Assembly: GCA_023301665.1 (NCBI GenBank)
Contig: JALZUL010000142.1
Location: 1 to 9,192 of the forward strand
Direction: 5' to 3'
Source: Ascidiaceihabitans sp.
GTDB lineage: Bacteria; Pseudomonadota; Alphaproteobacteria; Rhodobacterales; Rhodobacteraceae
Length of the DNA stretch: 9,192 nucleotides
Below are positions 1-7,100 of the stretch, one piece after another. The notes beneath the pieces are model-generated. The model was not told the origin of the DNA and ran no database searches. It was given only the letters and a program-made list of their open reading frames with translations. Positions within the stretch are counted from its first letter, which is position 1; each line of letters opens with the position of its first letter. The position numbers and the translations under genes are program-made.

Positions 1-598
1 ATCCATGTGGGACATAAATTCCCCACCCGCCAGCGTCAATCATCGGGTTCACGTCGGACTTCATCGAGTTCCCGATCATCACCCCTTCTGAGGTACCTGT
101 TCCGTGGCGCGCAAAGATACGTGTATAAACCTCGGGTGTTTTAGCGGAAACGATTTCAACACCGTCAAACAAATCACCCAGACCGGATTGGGCGAGCTTT
201 TGTTCTTGGTGTAATAAATCACCTTTAGTGATCAATAAAACGCAGGCATGAGAACGGGCGGCTTCGATTGCTTCGGTCGCAAAGGGCAGCAATTCGACCG
301 GATGATCCAACATCTCTTTCCCTGCGTCGATCAACTCTGCGATCACATGTCCGGGGACTTGTTGCTGAGAGACCTCTAAAGCGGTTTCGATCATTGAAAG
401 GACAAAGCCCTTGATCCCAAAGCCGTATTTTCCAATGTTGCGTTTCTCAGCTTGCAACAAAACGCCCATCAGGTCGGGGGTGTCACAGTGGGGTGCCAGA
501 ATAGTCGCGAACCGCTCTTGGGTGAGGTGGAAAAACCGTTCGTTGTGCCAAAGCGTGTCATCGGCATCAAAACCAATCGTTGTGACCTTTGGTGACAT
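1..598 (-). CDS. HAD-superfamily hydrolase (3' end beyond window)
   Basis: The reading frame opens at an ATG (598-596) and stays open for 199 residues to the window edge, so the C-terminus is missing. The haloacid dehalogenase motifs appear in order: motif I FDADDTLW with the nucleophile/acid pair D11 and D13; motif II LLITKGD with T124; a candidate motif III lysine, K153 (SAK); and motif IV GNSMKSD with D182. Residues between about 20 and 100 would form a helical C1-type cap. Family knowledge says such proteins are soluble phosphatases or dehalogenases acting through an aspartyl-phosphate intermediate; the substrate cannot be read from the sequence. It is transcribed divergently from clpS, with an 87-bp spacer. 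The family call is firm; the specific function is unknown. Confidence 0.9.
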   Translation of the reverse strand, partial: MSPKVTTIGFDADDTLWHNERFFHLTQERFATILAPHCDTPDLMGVLLQAEKRNIGKYGFGIKGFVLSMIETALEVSQQQVPGHVIAELIDAGKEMLDHPVELLPFATEAIEAARSHACVLLITKGDLLHQEQKLAQSGLGDLFDGVEIVSAKTPEVYTRIFARHGTGTSEGVMIGNSMKSDVNPMIDAGGWGIYVPHG

Positions 599-685
599 GT
601 GATGCACTGCCTCTTTTCTCGGACGCTGCCTACGTTATATAGAACAAGCGAACGCCTACCATTGGATTCTGTGACCGGAGCAGCA

Positions 686-1027
686 ATGATCAACGACCTA
701 CATATGATGTCGGACAAATTTGACGACGATGGTGATGCCGCGGTAATCACGGATGTTAAGCCCAAGACCAAGCGGCCGCCGCTATATAAGGTCATGTTGT
801 TGAACGATGATTTTACTCCGATGGAATTCGTTGTGATGGTTCTAGAGCGGTTTTTCGGCCTTAACCATGCGCAAGCTTTTGAGATTATGCTGACTGTTCA
901 TGAAAAAGGGCTGGCGGTTGTGGGCGTGTTTAGCCACGAAATCGCCGAGACAAAGGTGGCACAGGTGATGGACGCGGCGCGTCAAAACCAGCACCCTTTG
1001 CAATGCACTATGGAAAAAGAAGAATAA
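686..1027 (+). CDS. clpS: ATP-dependent Clp protease adaptor ClpS
   Basis: This is a 113-residue cytoplasmic adaptor that delivers N-degron substrates to ClpA of ClpAP, close to the 106 residues of E. coli ClpS. A flexible acidic N-terminus (1-30) precedes the folded core. Visible hallmarks are LLNDDFTPMEFVV, with the N-degron contact residues N40-D41-D42, the helix HAQAFEIMLTVH ending in H72, and the C-terminal block GVFSHEIAETK with the ClpA-facing K90. The start at 686 is chosen because GGAG (677-680) sits five bases upstream. An open frame reaches back to a GTG at 599 but would add non-conserved residues and overlap the divergent HAD start region. ATGs at 704 and 707 are alternatives. The methyltransferase gene begins four bases after the stop, suggesting co-transcription. 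clpA, a frequent neighbour in other bacteria, is not here. Confidence 0.95.
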   Translation: MINDLHMMSDKFDDDGDAAVITDVKPKTKRPPLYKVMLLNDDFTPMEFVVMVLERFFGLNHAQAFEIMLTVHEKGLAVVGVFSHEIAETKVAQVMDAARQNQHPLQCTMEKEE

Positions 1028-1031
1028 AATT

Positions 1032-2012
1032 ATGATTGGTGCACGTTTGCCCCTCGCTCTGGAAACGGGCGGATTGACTGTGCCCGAGGGCCGGATCGCT
1101 ATTTTTAATCCTGCCGCTGATGCCGATCTGCGCAGCTTGCCACGTGAGCGTTGCGAAATTATCCAACCTTTCCGCCCTGTCCATGATGTATTTAACGCTG
1201 CAGGATACGCCTGTGCTGTTGCGCCGTCTGAACGTTACGACCTTTGCGTTATTTGTCTGCCACGGGCAAAAGCTGAAGCGCGCGTCTTGGTGGCGCAAGC
1301 GGCGGCCTGTACCGACGGGCCGATCATCATCGACGGTCAAAAGACAGATGGTGTCGACAGTATCTTTAAGGCGCTGCGCAAACGTGCGGATGTCTCTGCT
1401 ACAATCTCTAAGGCACATGGTAAGTTGTTTTGGATCAACAGCCACGACGGTCTCGAGGACTGGATAGAGCATCCTGCTCTGACAGAGGGTGGGTTTTGGA
1501 CAGCCCCGGGTGTGTTTTCAGCCGATGGTGTTGATCCTGCATCAGAATTGTTAGTGAGCGCTTTGCCAGAAAAGTTAGGCAAAAACGTTGCCGATCTTGG
1601 TGCCGGCTGGGGGTATCTATCAGCACATGCGATGACTCGCGGTGTCGATGAGGTGCATCTGGTTGAGGCAGGGCACATGGCGCTTGAATGTGCAAAGCGC
1701 AACGTCACAGATGAACGCGCCCAGTTTCACTGGGCTGATGTGACCAAATGGGCCCCGAAAGGGCGCATTGATACGGTGATTATGAACCCACCCTTCCACA
1801 TTGGTCGCGCGGCTGAGCCATCATTGGGGCAAGCTTTTGTCGCAACGGCGGCGCGGATATTGGCGAACTCGGGTCAGCTCTGGATGGTGGCAAACCGTCA
1901 TTTACCGTATGAAGACAGTTTGAATGCAAACTTTGGCAAGGTCACCGACCTGGGCGGAGATACGCGCTTTAAGCTGTTTCACGCCGCACGCCCTTTGCGC
2001 AAACGCAGCTGA
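1032..2012 (+). CDS. RsmC-like class I SAM-dependent rRNA methyltransferase
   Basis: The product is 326 residues, near the 343 of E. coli RsmC, which methylates the N2 of G1207 in 16S rRNA. The N-terminal half (about 1-150) resembles the non-catalytic RsmC/RlmG domain. The C-terminal half is a Rossmann-like methyltransferase with the SAM-binding motif VADLGAGWGYLS (D188 to G194), an acidic residue after strand 2 (LVEAG), and the catalytic NPPF motif (252-255) typical of N-methyltransferases acting on exocyclic amines of bases. The ATG at 1032 lies four bases after the clpS stop, with only a weak purine-rich stretch (AAGAAG) in front, so translational coupling to clpS is plausible. RsmC (G1207) versus RlmG (23S) cannot be settled by eye, so no symbol is given. 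The acting site would be the ribosomal small or large subunit in the cytoplasm. Confidence 0.82.
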   Translation: MIGARLPLALETGGLTVPEGRIAIFNPAADADLRSLPRERCEIIQPFRPVHDVFNAAGYACAVAPSERYDLCVICLPRAKAEARVLVAQAAACTDGPIIIDGQKTDGVDSIFKALRKRADVSATISKAHGKLFWINSHDGLEDWIEHPALTEGGFWTAPGVFSADGVDPASELLVSALPEKLGKNVADLGAGWGYLSAHAMTRGVDEVHLVEAGHMALECAKRNVTDERAQFHWADVTKWAPKGRIDTVIMNPPFHIGRAAEPSLGQAFVATAARILANSGQLWMVANRHLPYEDSLNANFGKVTDLGGDTRFKLFHAARPLRKRS

Positions 2013-2048
2013 TACACTAAAAACGCCGTAAGGCTGAGGATATAAACG

Positions 2049-2849
2049 ATGTCATTTTCTGTTTCTGGTAAGACGGCGATTGTAACGGGGGCGGCCAACG
2101 GTATTGGCCTAGCGATTGCGCGTGATTTTGCGGATCGCGGCGCAAATGTGATCTGTGCGGATATGGACGAGGCGCGTCTCAAAGAGAAACTGGGTGCGCA
2201 GCTAGACGAAGGCAATATGCGCTATTTTGCGGGTGATTTGCGCCAGCGTCTCACCATTGCCAACCTGATTTCTGCAACAATTGATGCCTTTGATCAGGTC
2301 GATATTCTTGTGAATGCCTCGCGGCAGGTCATGACCACGGACGTGATGGATATGGATGACACATCCGTTGAGGTCCTGTTGGAGCAAAATATGATGACCA
2401 GCCTGCGTTTGTCACAGCAGGTGGCGAAACGGATGATCAAACAAGCTGCCGACAAGCCAGAGGGTACGGTCGGGACGATTGTTAATCTGAGCTCGATTGC
2501 TGCGCGCAACACGCGCCCTGAATTGATGGGGTATTCGATTGCCTCTGCCGCGATGGAGCAAATGACACGTTCGATGGCCCTAGCGTTGGCACCTGAACGG
2601 ATCAGAGTGAATGCGGTGGCGTTTGGCTCTGTTATGTCGTCCTCCCTAAATTCGGCTATGATTGAACACGGCGATTGGCGCGACGAGATCGAAGACAAAA
2701 CCCCATTGGGCCGCGTGGCCGCAGCGGGTGAGCTTGTTGGTGCTGTTCAATTCCTTGCCTCAGAAGCATCAGCATTTATGACGGGCGAAGTCGTCACAGT
2801 GGATGGCGGGCGCAGCTTGCTTGATCCCGTTGCAGCCCCAGCCCACTAA
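2049..2849 (+). CDS. Short-chain dehydrogenase/reductase with atypical active site
   Basis: A 266-residue classical-SDR-length Rossmann protein. The cofactor loop TGAANGIG (13-20) is intact, and D38 at the end of the second strand (CADMD) suggests NAD(H) rather than NADP(H). Of the catalytic tetrad N114, S149 and Y162 are present with the usual 13-residue Ser-Tyr spacing. The lysine four residues after the tyrosine is replaced: the motif reads YSIAS, putting S166 where K is expected. The structural NNAG motif is also changed, to VNAS (88-91). The C-terminal MTGEVVTVDGG motif is normal. GAGGA (2036-2040) is eight bases before the ATG. It sits between the methyltransferase (36-bp gap) and hemF (26-bp gap), probably in one transcript. 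Substrate is unknown; it may be a weak or non-enzymatic SDR. Confidence 0.88.
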   Translation: MSFSVSGKTAIVTGAANGIGLAIARDFADRGANVICADMDEARLKEKLGAQLDEGNMRYFAGDLRQRLTIANLISATIDAFDQVDILVNASRQVMTTDVMDMDDTSVEVLLEQNMMTSLRLSQQVAKRMIKQAADKPEGTVGTIVNLSSIAARNTRPELMGYSIASAAMEQMTRSMALALAPERIRVNAVAFGSVMSSSLNSAMIEHGDWRDEIEDKTPLGRVAAAGELVGAVQFLASEASAFMTGEVVTVDGGRSLLDPVAAPAH

Positions 2850-2875
2850 CGAACCCGTTTCAAAGGACCTATGTT

Positions 2876-3781
2876 ATGAGCACGCCCCAGCCTGATGCCT
2901 TCGAGACCGAAAAAGCCAAAGCCTCTGCATGGTTCCGAACACTTCGTGACGAGATCGTAGCGGCATTCGAGGGCCTCGAGACAAACCACACAACCGGCCC
3001 CATGTCTGACGCGCCAATTGGCACGTTTGAGGTGACAGAAACCAAGCGTAGCTCTGACGATGGATCGGACGCAGGTGGTGGCTTGATGAGCGTCATGCGG
3101 GGTGGTCGCGTCTTTGAAAAGGTTGGGGTTAATATCTCGACCGTCTACGGCACCTTGGGGGAGCGGGCGCAAAATGCGATGGCTGCGCGCAAGGGCATTC
3201 CGGGCATGAAAGACGATCCACGGTTTTGGGCCGCTGGCATCAGCCTTGTGGCGCATATGCAAAACCCCCACGCGCCTGCGGTTCACATGAACACGCGGAT
3301 GTTCTGGACGCCACATGCGTGGTGGTTCGGTGGCGGCTCTGATTTGAACCCGTGCATTGAATACGAAGAAGACACGAAACACTTCCACGCCCAGCAAAAG
3401 CAGCACCTCGATCCGCATGGGGCTGATCTATATCCTAAGCTCAAAGAGTGGGCTGACGAATACTTTTACATCCCGCACCGCCACCGCGCGCGTGGGGTAG
3501 GGGGGATCTTTATGGATGATCGCTGCACGGGCGATTGGGAGGCTGATTTCGCCCTGACCCAAGACATTGGGCGTGCGTTCTTACCGGCTTATCAACCGCT
3601 TGTCGAAAAGCGCAAAACCCAAGACTGGGATGAAAGCGATAAAGATGCACAGCTTGTGCACCGTGGCCTCTATGCGGAATACAACCTTGTCTATGATCGG
3701 GGCACCAAGTTTGGGCTAGAAACAGGCCATGACGCAAACGCGGTGTTGATGAGCCTGCCGCCCTTGGCAAAGTGGACGTAG
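2876..3781 (+). CDS. hemF: Oxygen-dependent coproporphyrinogen III oxidase
   Basis: HemF oxidatively decarboxylates coproporphyrinogen III to protoporphyrinogen IX using O2, the aerobic step of haem and bacteriochlorophyll synthesis, in the cytoplasm as a homodimer. The 301-residue product carries the family blocks VFEKVGVNIS (79-88), HMNTRMF (137-143), WWFGGGSDLNP (149-159), DEYFYIPHR (194-202), RGVGGIFMDD (206-215) and YNLVYDRGT (269-277). AAAGGA (2862-2867) lies eight bases ahead of the ATG; an ATG at 2871 is out of frame. Compared with E. coli HemF (299 aa), the N-terminus is longer and the protein ends just after PPLAKW, where E. coli continues for roughly 25 residues; this is probably a clade trait rather than damage. 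It is the last gene of the clpS run, and its stop is one base from the convergent desaturase stop. Confidence 0.96.
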   Translation: MSTPQPDAFETEKAKASAWFRTLRDEIVAAFEGLETNHTTGPMSDAPIGTFEVTETKRSSDDGSDAGGGLMSVMRGGRVFEKVGVNISTVYGTLGERAQNAMAARKGIPGMKDDPRFWAAGISLVAHMQNPHAPAVHMNTRMFWTPHAWWFGGGSDLNPCIEYEEDTKHFHAQQKQHLDPHGADLYPKLKEWADEYFYIPHRHRARGVGGIFMDDRCTGDWEADFALTQDIGRAFLPAYQPLVEKRKTQDWDESDKDAQLVHRGLYAEYNLVYDRGTKFGLETGHDANAVLMSLPPLAKWT

Positions 3782-3782
3782 T

Positions 3783-4724
3783 TTAACGCCCCCAGCCAGC
3801 CTCAACCAATGTTGGACCATATCCTTGAGAAACGCGCATTTTGGGGCCTAGACCTTTTGCCAGCAGTGCCTTGTGCATTGCGGGTAATTTCCAACAAGGC
3901 ACGTGCATGACCATGTGATGCTCAAGGTGATAGTTCACCCAATAGGGCGCAACCAAAGCGCGGGCGATCCAGTTGGCGCGTGTGGTGCGCACATTCTGCA
4001 GCGGGTTCTGCGACATCTCAGTTGCCCCATGTTCGGCAATGTTGCGCACGCGCAAAACAAACTGAAACCATGTGAGATAGGGAAGCACCCAAAACGTCAA
4101 TCCCCACCACCAATCGCCGATCAGGCTGATCAAAACAGCGATCCCCCCAAAGACGGTGATCGACTTGAATAGATCAACAGATTTAAACGCTTGTGCCGCG
4201 TCTGACTTTGCAGCGTCTACCGCGTCATCATCACCAGCCAAACGAATGGCCGTGAGTATCTGGCCGACCAACAGCTTTACGCCAGTTTGTCCCGTCAGGT
4301 CGCGCAGAAATTTGCGGCGCAAGGATGCATGAGGGGCGGGGAATTTAACCGCCAATGGCAGGTCGGGGTCTTTATCCGTTTGGGTAAAACGATGGTGTGT
4401 CAAATGGTAATGCCGATAGGCTTGCAATTCAGCCATGATCGGACGCCCGCAAAGCCATTCGCCGGCAAACTCATTGAGCCGACGGGTTTTAAACAATGCG
4501 ACGTGAGCGGCTTCATGCATCAATATCGCCAAGCCAAGCTGGCGAGAGCCGATAATAACGATCGCCACTAAAAAGGTGATAGGGTTAGGAAGTAGAGCAT
4601 ACAAACCAATCGCCAGCGCGATCACCATCCAACAATGCAGCACCAGCCAGTAGCCCATATAATCGACGCGCTGGGCTAGGGGTCTGATCTCTTCACTGGA
4701 TAAATAGGCCTTTCCCGGGGTCAT
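3783..4724 (-). CDS. Membrane-bound di-iron fatty acid desaturase family protein
   Basis: The product is 313 residues from the ATG at 4724-4722, chosen because AGGAG (4736-4732) lies seven bases upstream on the minus strand; the frame extends 11 codons further with no better ribosome binding site. Three histidine boxes that ligate the two irons are present: HEAAH (70-74), HYHLTHH (H107, H110, H111) and HLEHH (266-270), with EHG (231-233) between the second and third. Hydrophobic stretches at about 25-45, 48-68, 187-203 and 205-226 fit an inner-membrane protein. The family introduces double bonds into acyl chains or hydroxylates lipids using O2; acyl chain, position and substrate cannot be determined here. 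It lies 77 bp downstream of hemC on the same strand, and may share its transcript. Sterol or carotenoid oxygenases share this fold, so the exact function is open. Confidence 0.87.
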   Translation of the reverse strand: MTPGKAYLSSEEIRPLAQRVDYMGYWLVLHCWMVIALAIGLYALLPNPITFLVAIVIIGSRQLGLAILMHEAAHVALFKTRRLNEFAGEWLCGRPIMAELQAYRHYHLTHHRFTQTDKDPDLPLAVKFPAPHASLRRKFLRDLTGQTGVKLLVGQILTAIRLAGDDDAVDAAKSDAAQAFKSVDLFKSITVFGGIAVLISLIGDWWWGLTFWVLPYLTWFQFVLRVRNIAEHGATEMSQNPLQNVRTTRANWIARALVAPYWVNYHLEHHMVMHVPCWKLPAMHKALLAKGLGPKMRVSQGYGPTLVEAGWGR

Positions 4725-4801
4725 GCTGCCTCTCCTGAGATAAGCAGAGCCCAGCAATACGCCTTAGGTCAAGAAAAACACGACGTCAGGTTGGGGCTGG
4801 C

Positions 4802-5752
4802 TCAATGCTCGTGCCAGTCAAAAAAGCCGTCACCGGCACGCTCAAGCAGCTCTTTGGCCAAGGATTTGCCCATTTCGGCGCCTTCAGAAATTGGCCCTTT
4901 GCGTTCACCATTCAATGCCTCTGATCCATCAGGGCGCAGAACCTCGCCGCGCAAGTGCAACTGATCACCCTGCAAAACAGCCAGTCCCGCAATTGGGGTT
5001 TCGCAAGAGCCATCCAATGCCTCGAGGAACGCGCGTTCGGCCGCAAGGCGCTGTCCGGTCGGCGTGTCGTGAATCGCTGTGAGCATTTCAGCCATACGCG
5101 CATCATCTGTGCGACGCTCAATACCAATCGCCCCTTGGGCGACAGCGGGTAACATATCTTCGGGCTCAACAGGGGTTGCGGGCACATCATCGCGGCCAAG
5201 GCGTTTCAAGCCTGCAGTCGCGAGAAACGTACATTCAGCTACACCGTCATCCAGTTTTTTCAAACGGGTTTGCACATTGCCGCGAAACTCAACCACATCC
5301 AGATCAGGACGGCGGTTCAACAGCTGCGCGCGACGGCGCAAACTGGATGTGCCAACAACAGCGCCTTGCGCCAGCTCAGCAATGGACCCCAAGGTGGGTG
5401 AGATAAACGCATCACGCACGTCTTCGCGGGGCAGATAGGTATCCAGCGATAACCCGTCAGGCTGAATTGTCGGCATGTCCTTCATTGAGTGCACCGCGAT
5501 GTCGATCTTGCCAGCCAGCAGATCTTCTTCAATTTCGCGTGTGAACAGCCCCTTGCCGCCAATTGCTTTGAGGGGGCGATCTTGGATCATGTCACCGGTC
5601 ACTTTGATGATCACGACCTCAAATGCGTCTTCTGGCAAATCAAAGGCAGCCATCAATCTGGCCCGTGTTTCATAGGCTTGCGCCAATGCCAAAGGCGATC
5701 CACGAGTGCCAATCTTAAGCGGTTGTGCGGGTGTCGGTGCTTGAAAACTCAT
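4802..5752 (-). CDS. hemC: Hydroxymethylbilane synthase (porphobilinogen deaminase)
   Basis: HemC condenses four porphobilinogens into preuroporphyrinogen (hydroxymethylbilane) in the cytoplasm. The 316-residue product (E. coli 313) has the N-terminal KIGTRGSPLALAQ, GGKGLFTREIE (65-75), HSMKDMPT with the catalytic aspartate D92, the substrate-binding arginine run SSLRRRAQL, GNVQTRL, and DGSCETP with C250, which carries the dipyrromethane cofactor. The ATG at 5752-5750 is chosen because AAGGGGG sits one base before it and the following residues lead straight into the conserved start. ATGs 7 and 32 codons upstream stay in frame but add non-conserved sequence; the longest reaches almost to the hemE start. 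It is divergent from hemE and shares its regulatory spacer. Confidence 0.96.
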   Translation of the reverse strand: MSFQAPTPAQPLKIGTRGSPLALAQAYETRARLMAAFDLPEDAFEVVIIKVTGDMIQDRPLKAIGGKGLFTREIEEDLLAGKIDIAVHSMKDMPTIQPDGLSLDTYLPREDVRDAFISPTLGSIAELAQGAVVGTSSLRRRAQLLNRRPDLDVVEFRGNVQTRLKKLDDGVAECTFLATAGLKRLGRDDVPATPVEPEDMLPAVAQGAIGIERRTDDARMAEMLTAIHDTPTGQRLAAERAFLEALDGSCETPIAGLAVLQGDQLHLRGEVLRPDGSEALNGERKGPISEGAEMGKSLAKELLERAGDGFFDWHEH

Positions 5753-5780
5753 GCCCCCTTCTAGGCGCGTCATTTGCGCC

Positions 5781-5806
5781 TGACAAGTTGCGATCTCTTG
5801 ACAAGT
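5781..5806. promoter_or_regulatory. Repeated TGACAAGT octamer in the hemC-hemE divergent spacer
   Basis: The octamer TGACAAGT occurs at 5781-5788 and again at 5799-5806, in the same orientation, with 18 bp from start to start. The second copy is preceded by T, giving a perfect TTGACA (5798-5803) that could be a -35 element for hemE, though no good -10 follows at 16-18 bp. The spacer (5753-5853) must hold the promoters of both genes, so a repeated site here may be an operator. No match to FNR-type (TTGAT-N4-ATCAA) or CrtJ/PpsR-type (TGT-N12-ACA) sites is visible. The regulator is unknown and the role is inferred from position only. Confidence 0.35.
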
Positions 5807-5853
5807 AGGGCGCAGCGCGTGACCAACAGCCAACGGTAAAAAGGACAAAGCTC

Positions 5854-6888
5854 ATGACCACATCCAAAACTATCTTGCGCGCACTTGCTGGTGAAACATT
5901 GCCGACGCCGCCAATTTGGATGATGCGCCAAGCGGGCCGCTACCTGCCGGAATATAAAGCCACGCGTGCACAAGCCGGTGATTTCCTTTCCCTATGTTAT
6001 AACCCTGATCTTGCAACAGAAGTTACGCTTCAACCGATCCGCCGTTACGGCTTTGACGCGGCGATTTTGTTTGCTGATATCTTGCTAATCCCCCAAGCGC
6101 TGGGCGCGGACCTTTGGTTTGTCACAGGTGAGGGGCCACGCCTGTCCACGATCACCTCACAGGCTGACCTTGATAAATTGGGCCCTGTGTCTGACATTCA
6201 CGAAACTTTGAACCCGATCTACCAAACGGTCCGCAATCTTTCTGGCGCGCTGCCTGCGGAAACCACGCTGATCGGTTTCGCTGGTGCCCCATGGACCGTC
6301 GCAACCTATATGATCGCAGGGCGCGGCACACCGGACCAAGCGCCTGCGCATAAGCTTATGACCGAACAGCCAGCGGTGTTCGACGCGCTGATGGATAAGA
6401 TCACTGAGGCCACGATTGATTACCTTTCGATGCAGATCGAAGCTGGCGCTGAAGTTGTCAAAATCTTTGACAGCTGGGCAGGATCGCTTTCTCCAGCGGC
6501 ATTCCAGAAATATTCGCTCGAACCCGCACGTAGAATCACGGCCGCACTCAAAGCCAAACACCCAAGCACTCCAATCATCGGCTTCCCACGTGAAGCTGGC
6601 GAAGGCTACGTGGGATTTGCAAAAGCCACAGGTGTTGACTGCGTCGCGCTTGATAATTCGGTGACACCGGAATGGGCTGTAAAAAATGTTCAGGTTGATG
6701 GCTGTGTCCAAGGCAACCTGAAATCGTCGCATATGGTGACCGGCGGACAAGATTTGGTCGATGAAACCCGTGCAATTGTTAAGGCATTCTCGGGCGGGCC
6801 GCACATCTTCAACCTAGGCCATGGCATCACGCCAGACGCCGATCCGGACAACGTTCAGCGAATGATTGACACAGTACGCGAGGTTTAA
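5854..6888 (+). CDS. hemE: Uroporphyrinogen decarboxylase
   Basis: HemE removes the four acetate carboxyls of uroporphyrinogen III to give coproporphyrinogen III, the substrate of HemF encoded upstream in this window. The 344-residue product has the signature PIWMMRQAGRYLPEY (20-34), FADILLIP with the key aspartate D75, GFAGAPWTVATYM (141-153) with the active-site tyrosine Y152, KIFDSWAG, and the C-terminal FNLGHGITPD with the conserved histidine. AAGGA (5841-5845) lies eight bases before the ATG. Length and motifs are complete. It is transcribed away from hemC and is followed by a tRNA gene after about 50 bp. Confidence 0.97.
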   Translation: MTTSKTILRALAGETLPTPPIWMMRQAGRYLPEYKATRAQAGDFLSLCYNPDLATEVTLQPIRRYGFDAAILFADILLIPQALGADLWFVTGEGPRLSTITSQADLDKLGPVSDIHETLNPIYQTVRNLSGALPAETTLIGFAGAPWTVATYMIAGRGTPDQAPAHKLMTEQPAVFDALMDKITEATIDYLSMQIEAGAEVVKIFDSWAGSLSPAAFQKYSLEPARRITAALKAKHPSTPIIGFPREAGEGYVGFAKATGVDCVALDNSVTPEWAVKNVQVDGCVQGNLKSSHMVTGGQDLVDETRAIVKAFSGGPHIFNLGHGITPDADPDNVQRMIDTVREV

Positions 6889-6900
6889 GCGATTTGTGGG

Positions 6901-6927
6901 TTGACGACTCTGCTCGTCTCTCATAAT
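6901..6927 (+). promoter_or_regulatory. Candidate promoter of the tRNA gene
   Basis: TTGACG (6901-6906) and CATAAT (6922-6927) are separated by 15 bp, slightly short of the usual 16-18, and lie just upstream of the tRNA start at 6940. The pair starts only 12 bases after the hemE stop, so the tRNA could be transcribed independently as well as by read-through. The call rests on consensus resemblance and position. Confidence 0.4.
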
Positions 6928-6939
6928 TCCCATCCTCAC

Positions 6940-7016
6940 GGCGCGGTAGCTCAGTTGGTTAGAGCGATCGACTCATAATCGATAGGTCGGGAGTTCAAGT
7001 CTCCCCCACGCCACCA
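6940..7016 (+). tRNA. tRNA with anticodon CAT (elongator Met, or Ile2 if lysidine-modified)
   Basis: The 77-base cloverleaf can be folded by eye: acceptor GGCGCGG/CCACGCC, D stem GCTC/GAGC, anticodon stem ATCGA/TCGAT around the loop CTCATAA (anticodon CAT), variable loop AGGTC, T stem GGGAG/CTCCC with loop TTCAAGT, discriminator A73 and an encoded CCA. It is not an initiator type, because the first acceptor pair G1-C72 is formed. The CTCATAA loop is used by both elongator tRNA-Met and tRNA-Ile2, where TilS modifies C34 to lysidine; I cannot separate them by eye. The acceptor stem has one C5-A68 mismatch. The last 29 bases are repeated at 7101-7129, so this gene has probably served as an integration site. 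Confidence 0.93.
6988..7016 (+). repeat. att-like direct repeat, copy 1 (tRNA 3' end)
   Basis: This 29-base block covers the T arm, the 3' acceptor strand and the CCA of the tRNA. An identical block lies at 7101-7129. Integrases of tyrosine recombinase type commonly use this part of a tRNA gene as attB, so this copy would be the one that keeps the tRNA intact. Confidence 0.8.
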
Positions 7017-7100
7017 TTCACCCCCATACTTCTAGACGATAATTGGTCACTTGCGCCGTTGGCCCGACTTTACGCATCCACTTCGTGGCTACGCTGAGTG

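Noticed and set aside
599..685. N-terminal extension of ClpS from a GTG at 599
   Set aside because: The added residues are unlike ClpS, there is no ribosome binding site, and a good GGAG precedes the ATG at 686.
1008..1472. Minus-strand ORF inside the methyltransferase gene, and similar shadows in hemC, hemE and hemF
   Set aside because: They are antisense or out-of-frame to genes with clear family motifs and carry no motifs of their own.
5753..5848. Longer HemC starting at 5848
   Set aside because: The extra 32 residues do not resemble HemC and would fill the divergent promoter region; the ATG at 5752 matches family length and has AAGGGGG in front.
6889..6935. hemE terminator from GACGA/TCGTC (6904-6917 region)
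   Set aside because: The stem is only 5 bp with no T tract, and it overlaps the candidate tRNA promoter.
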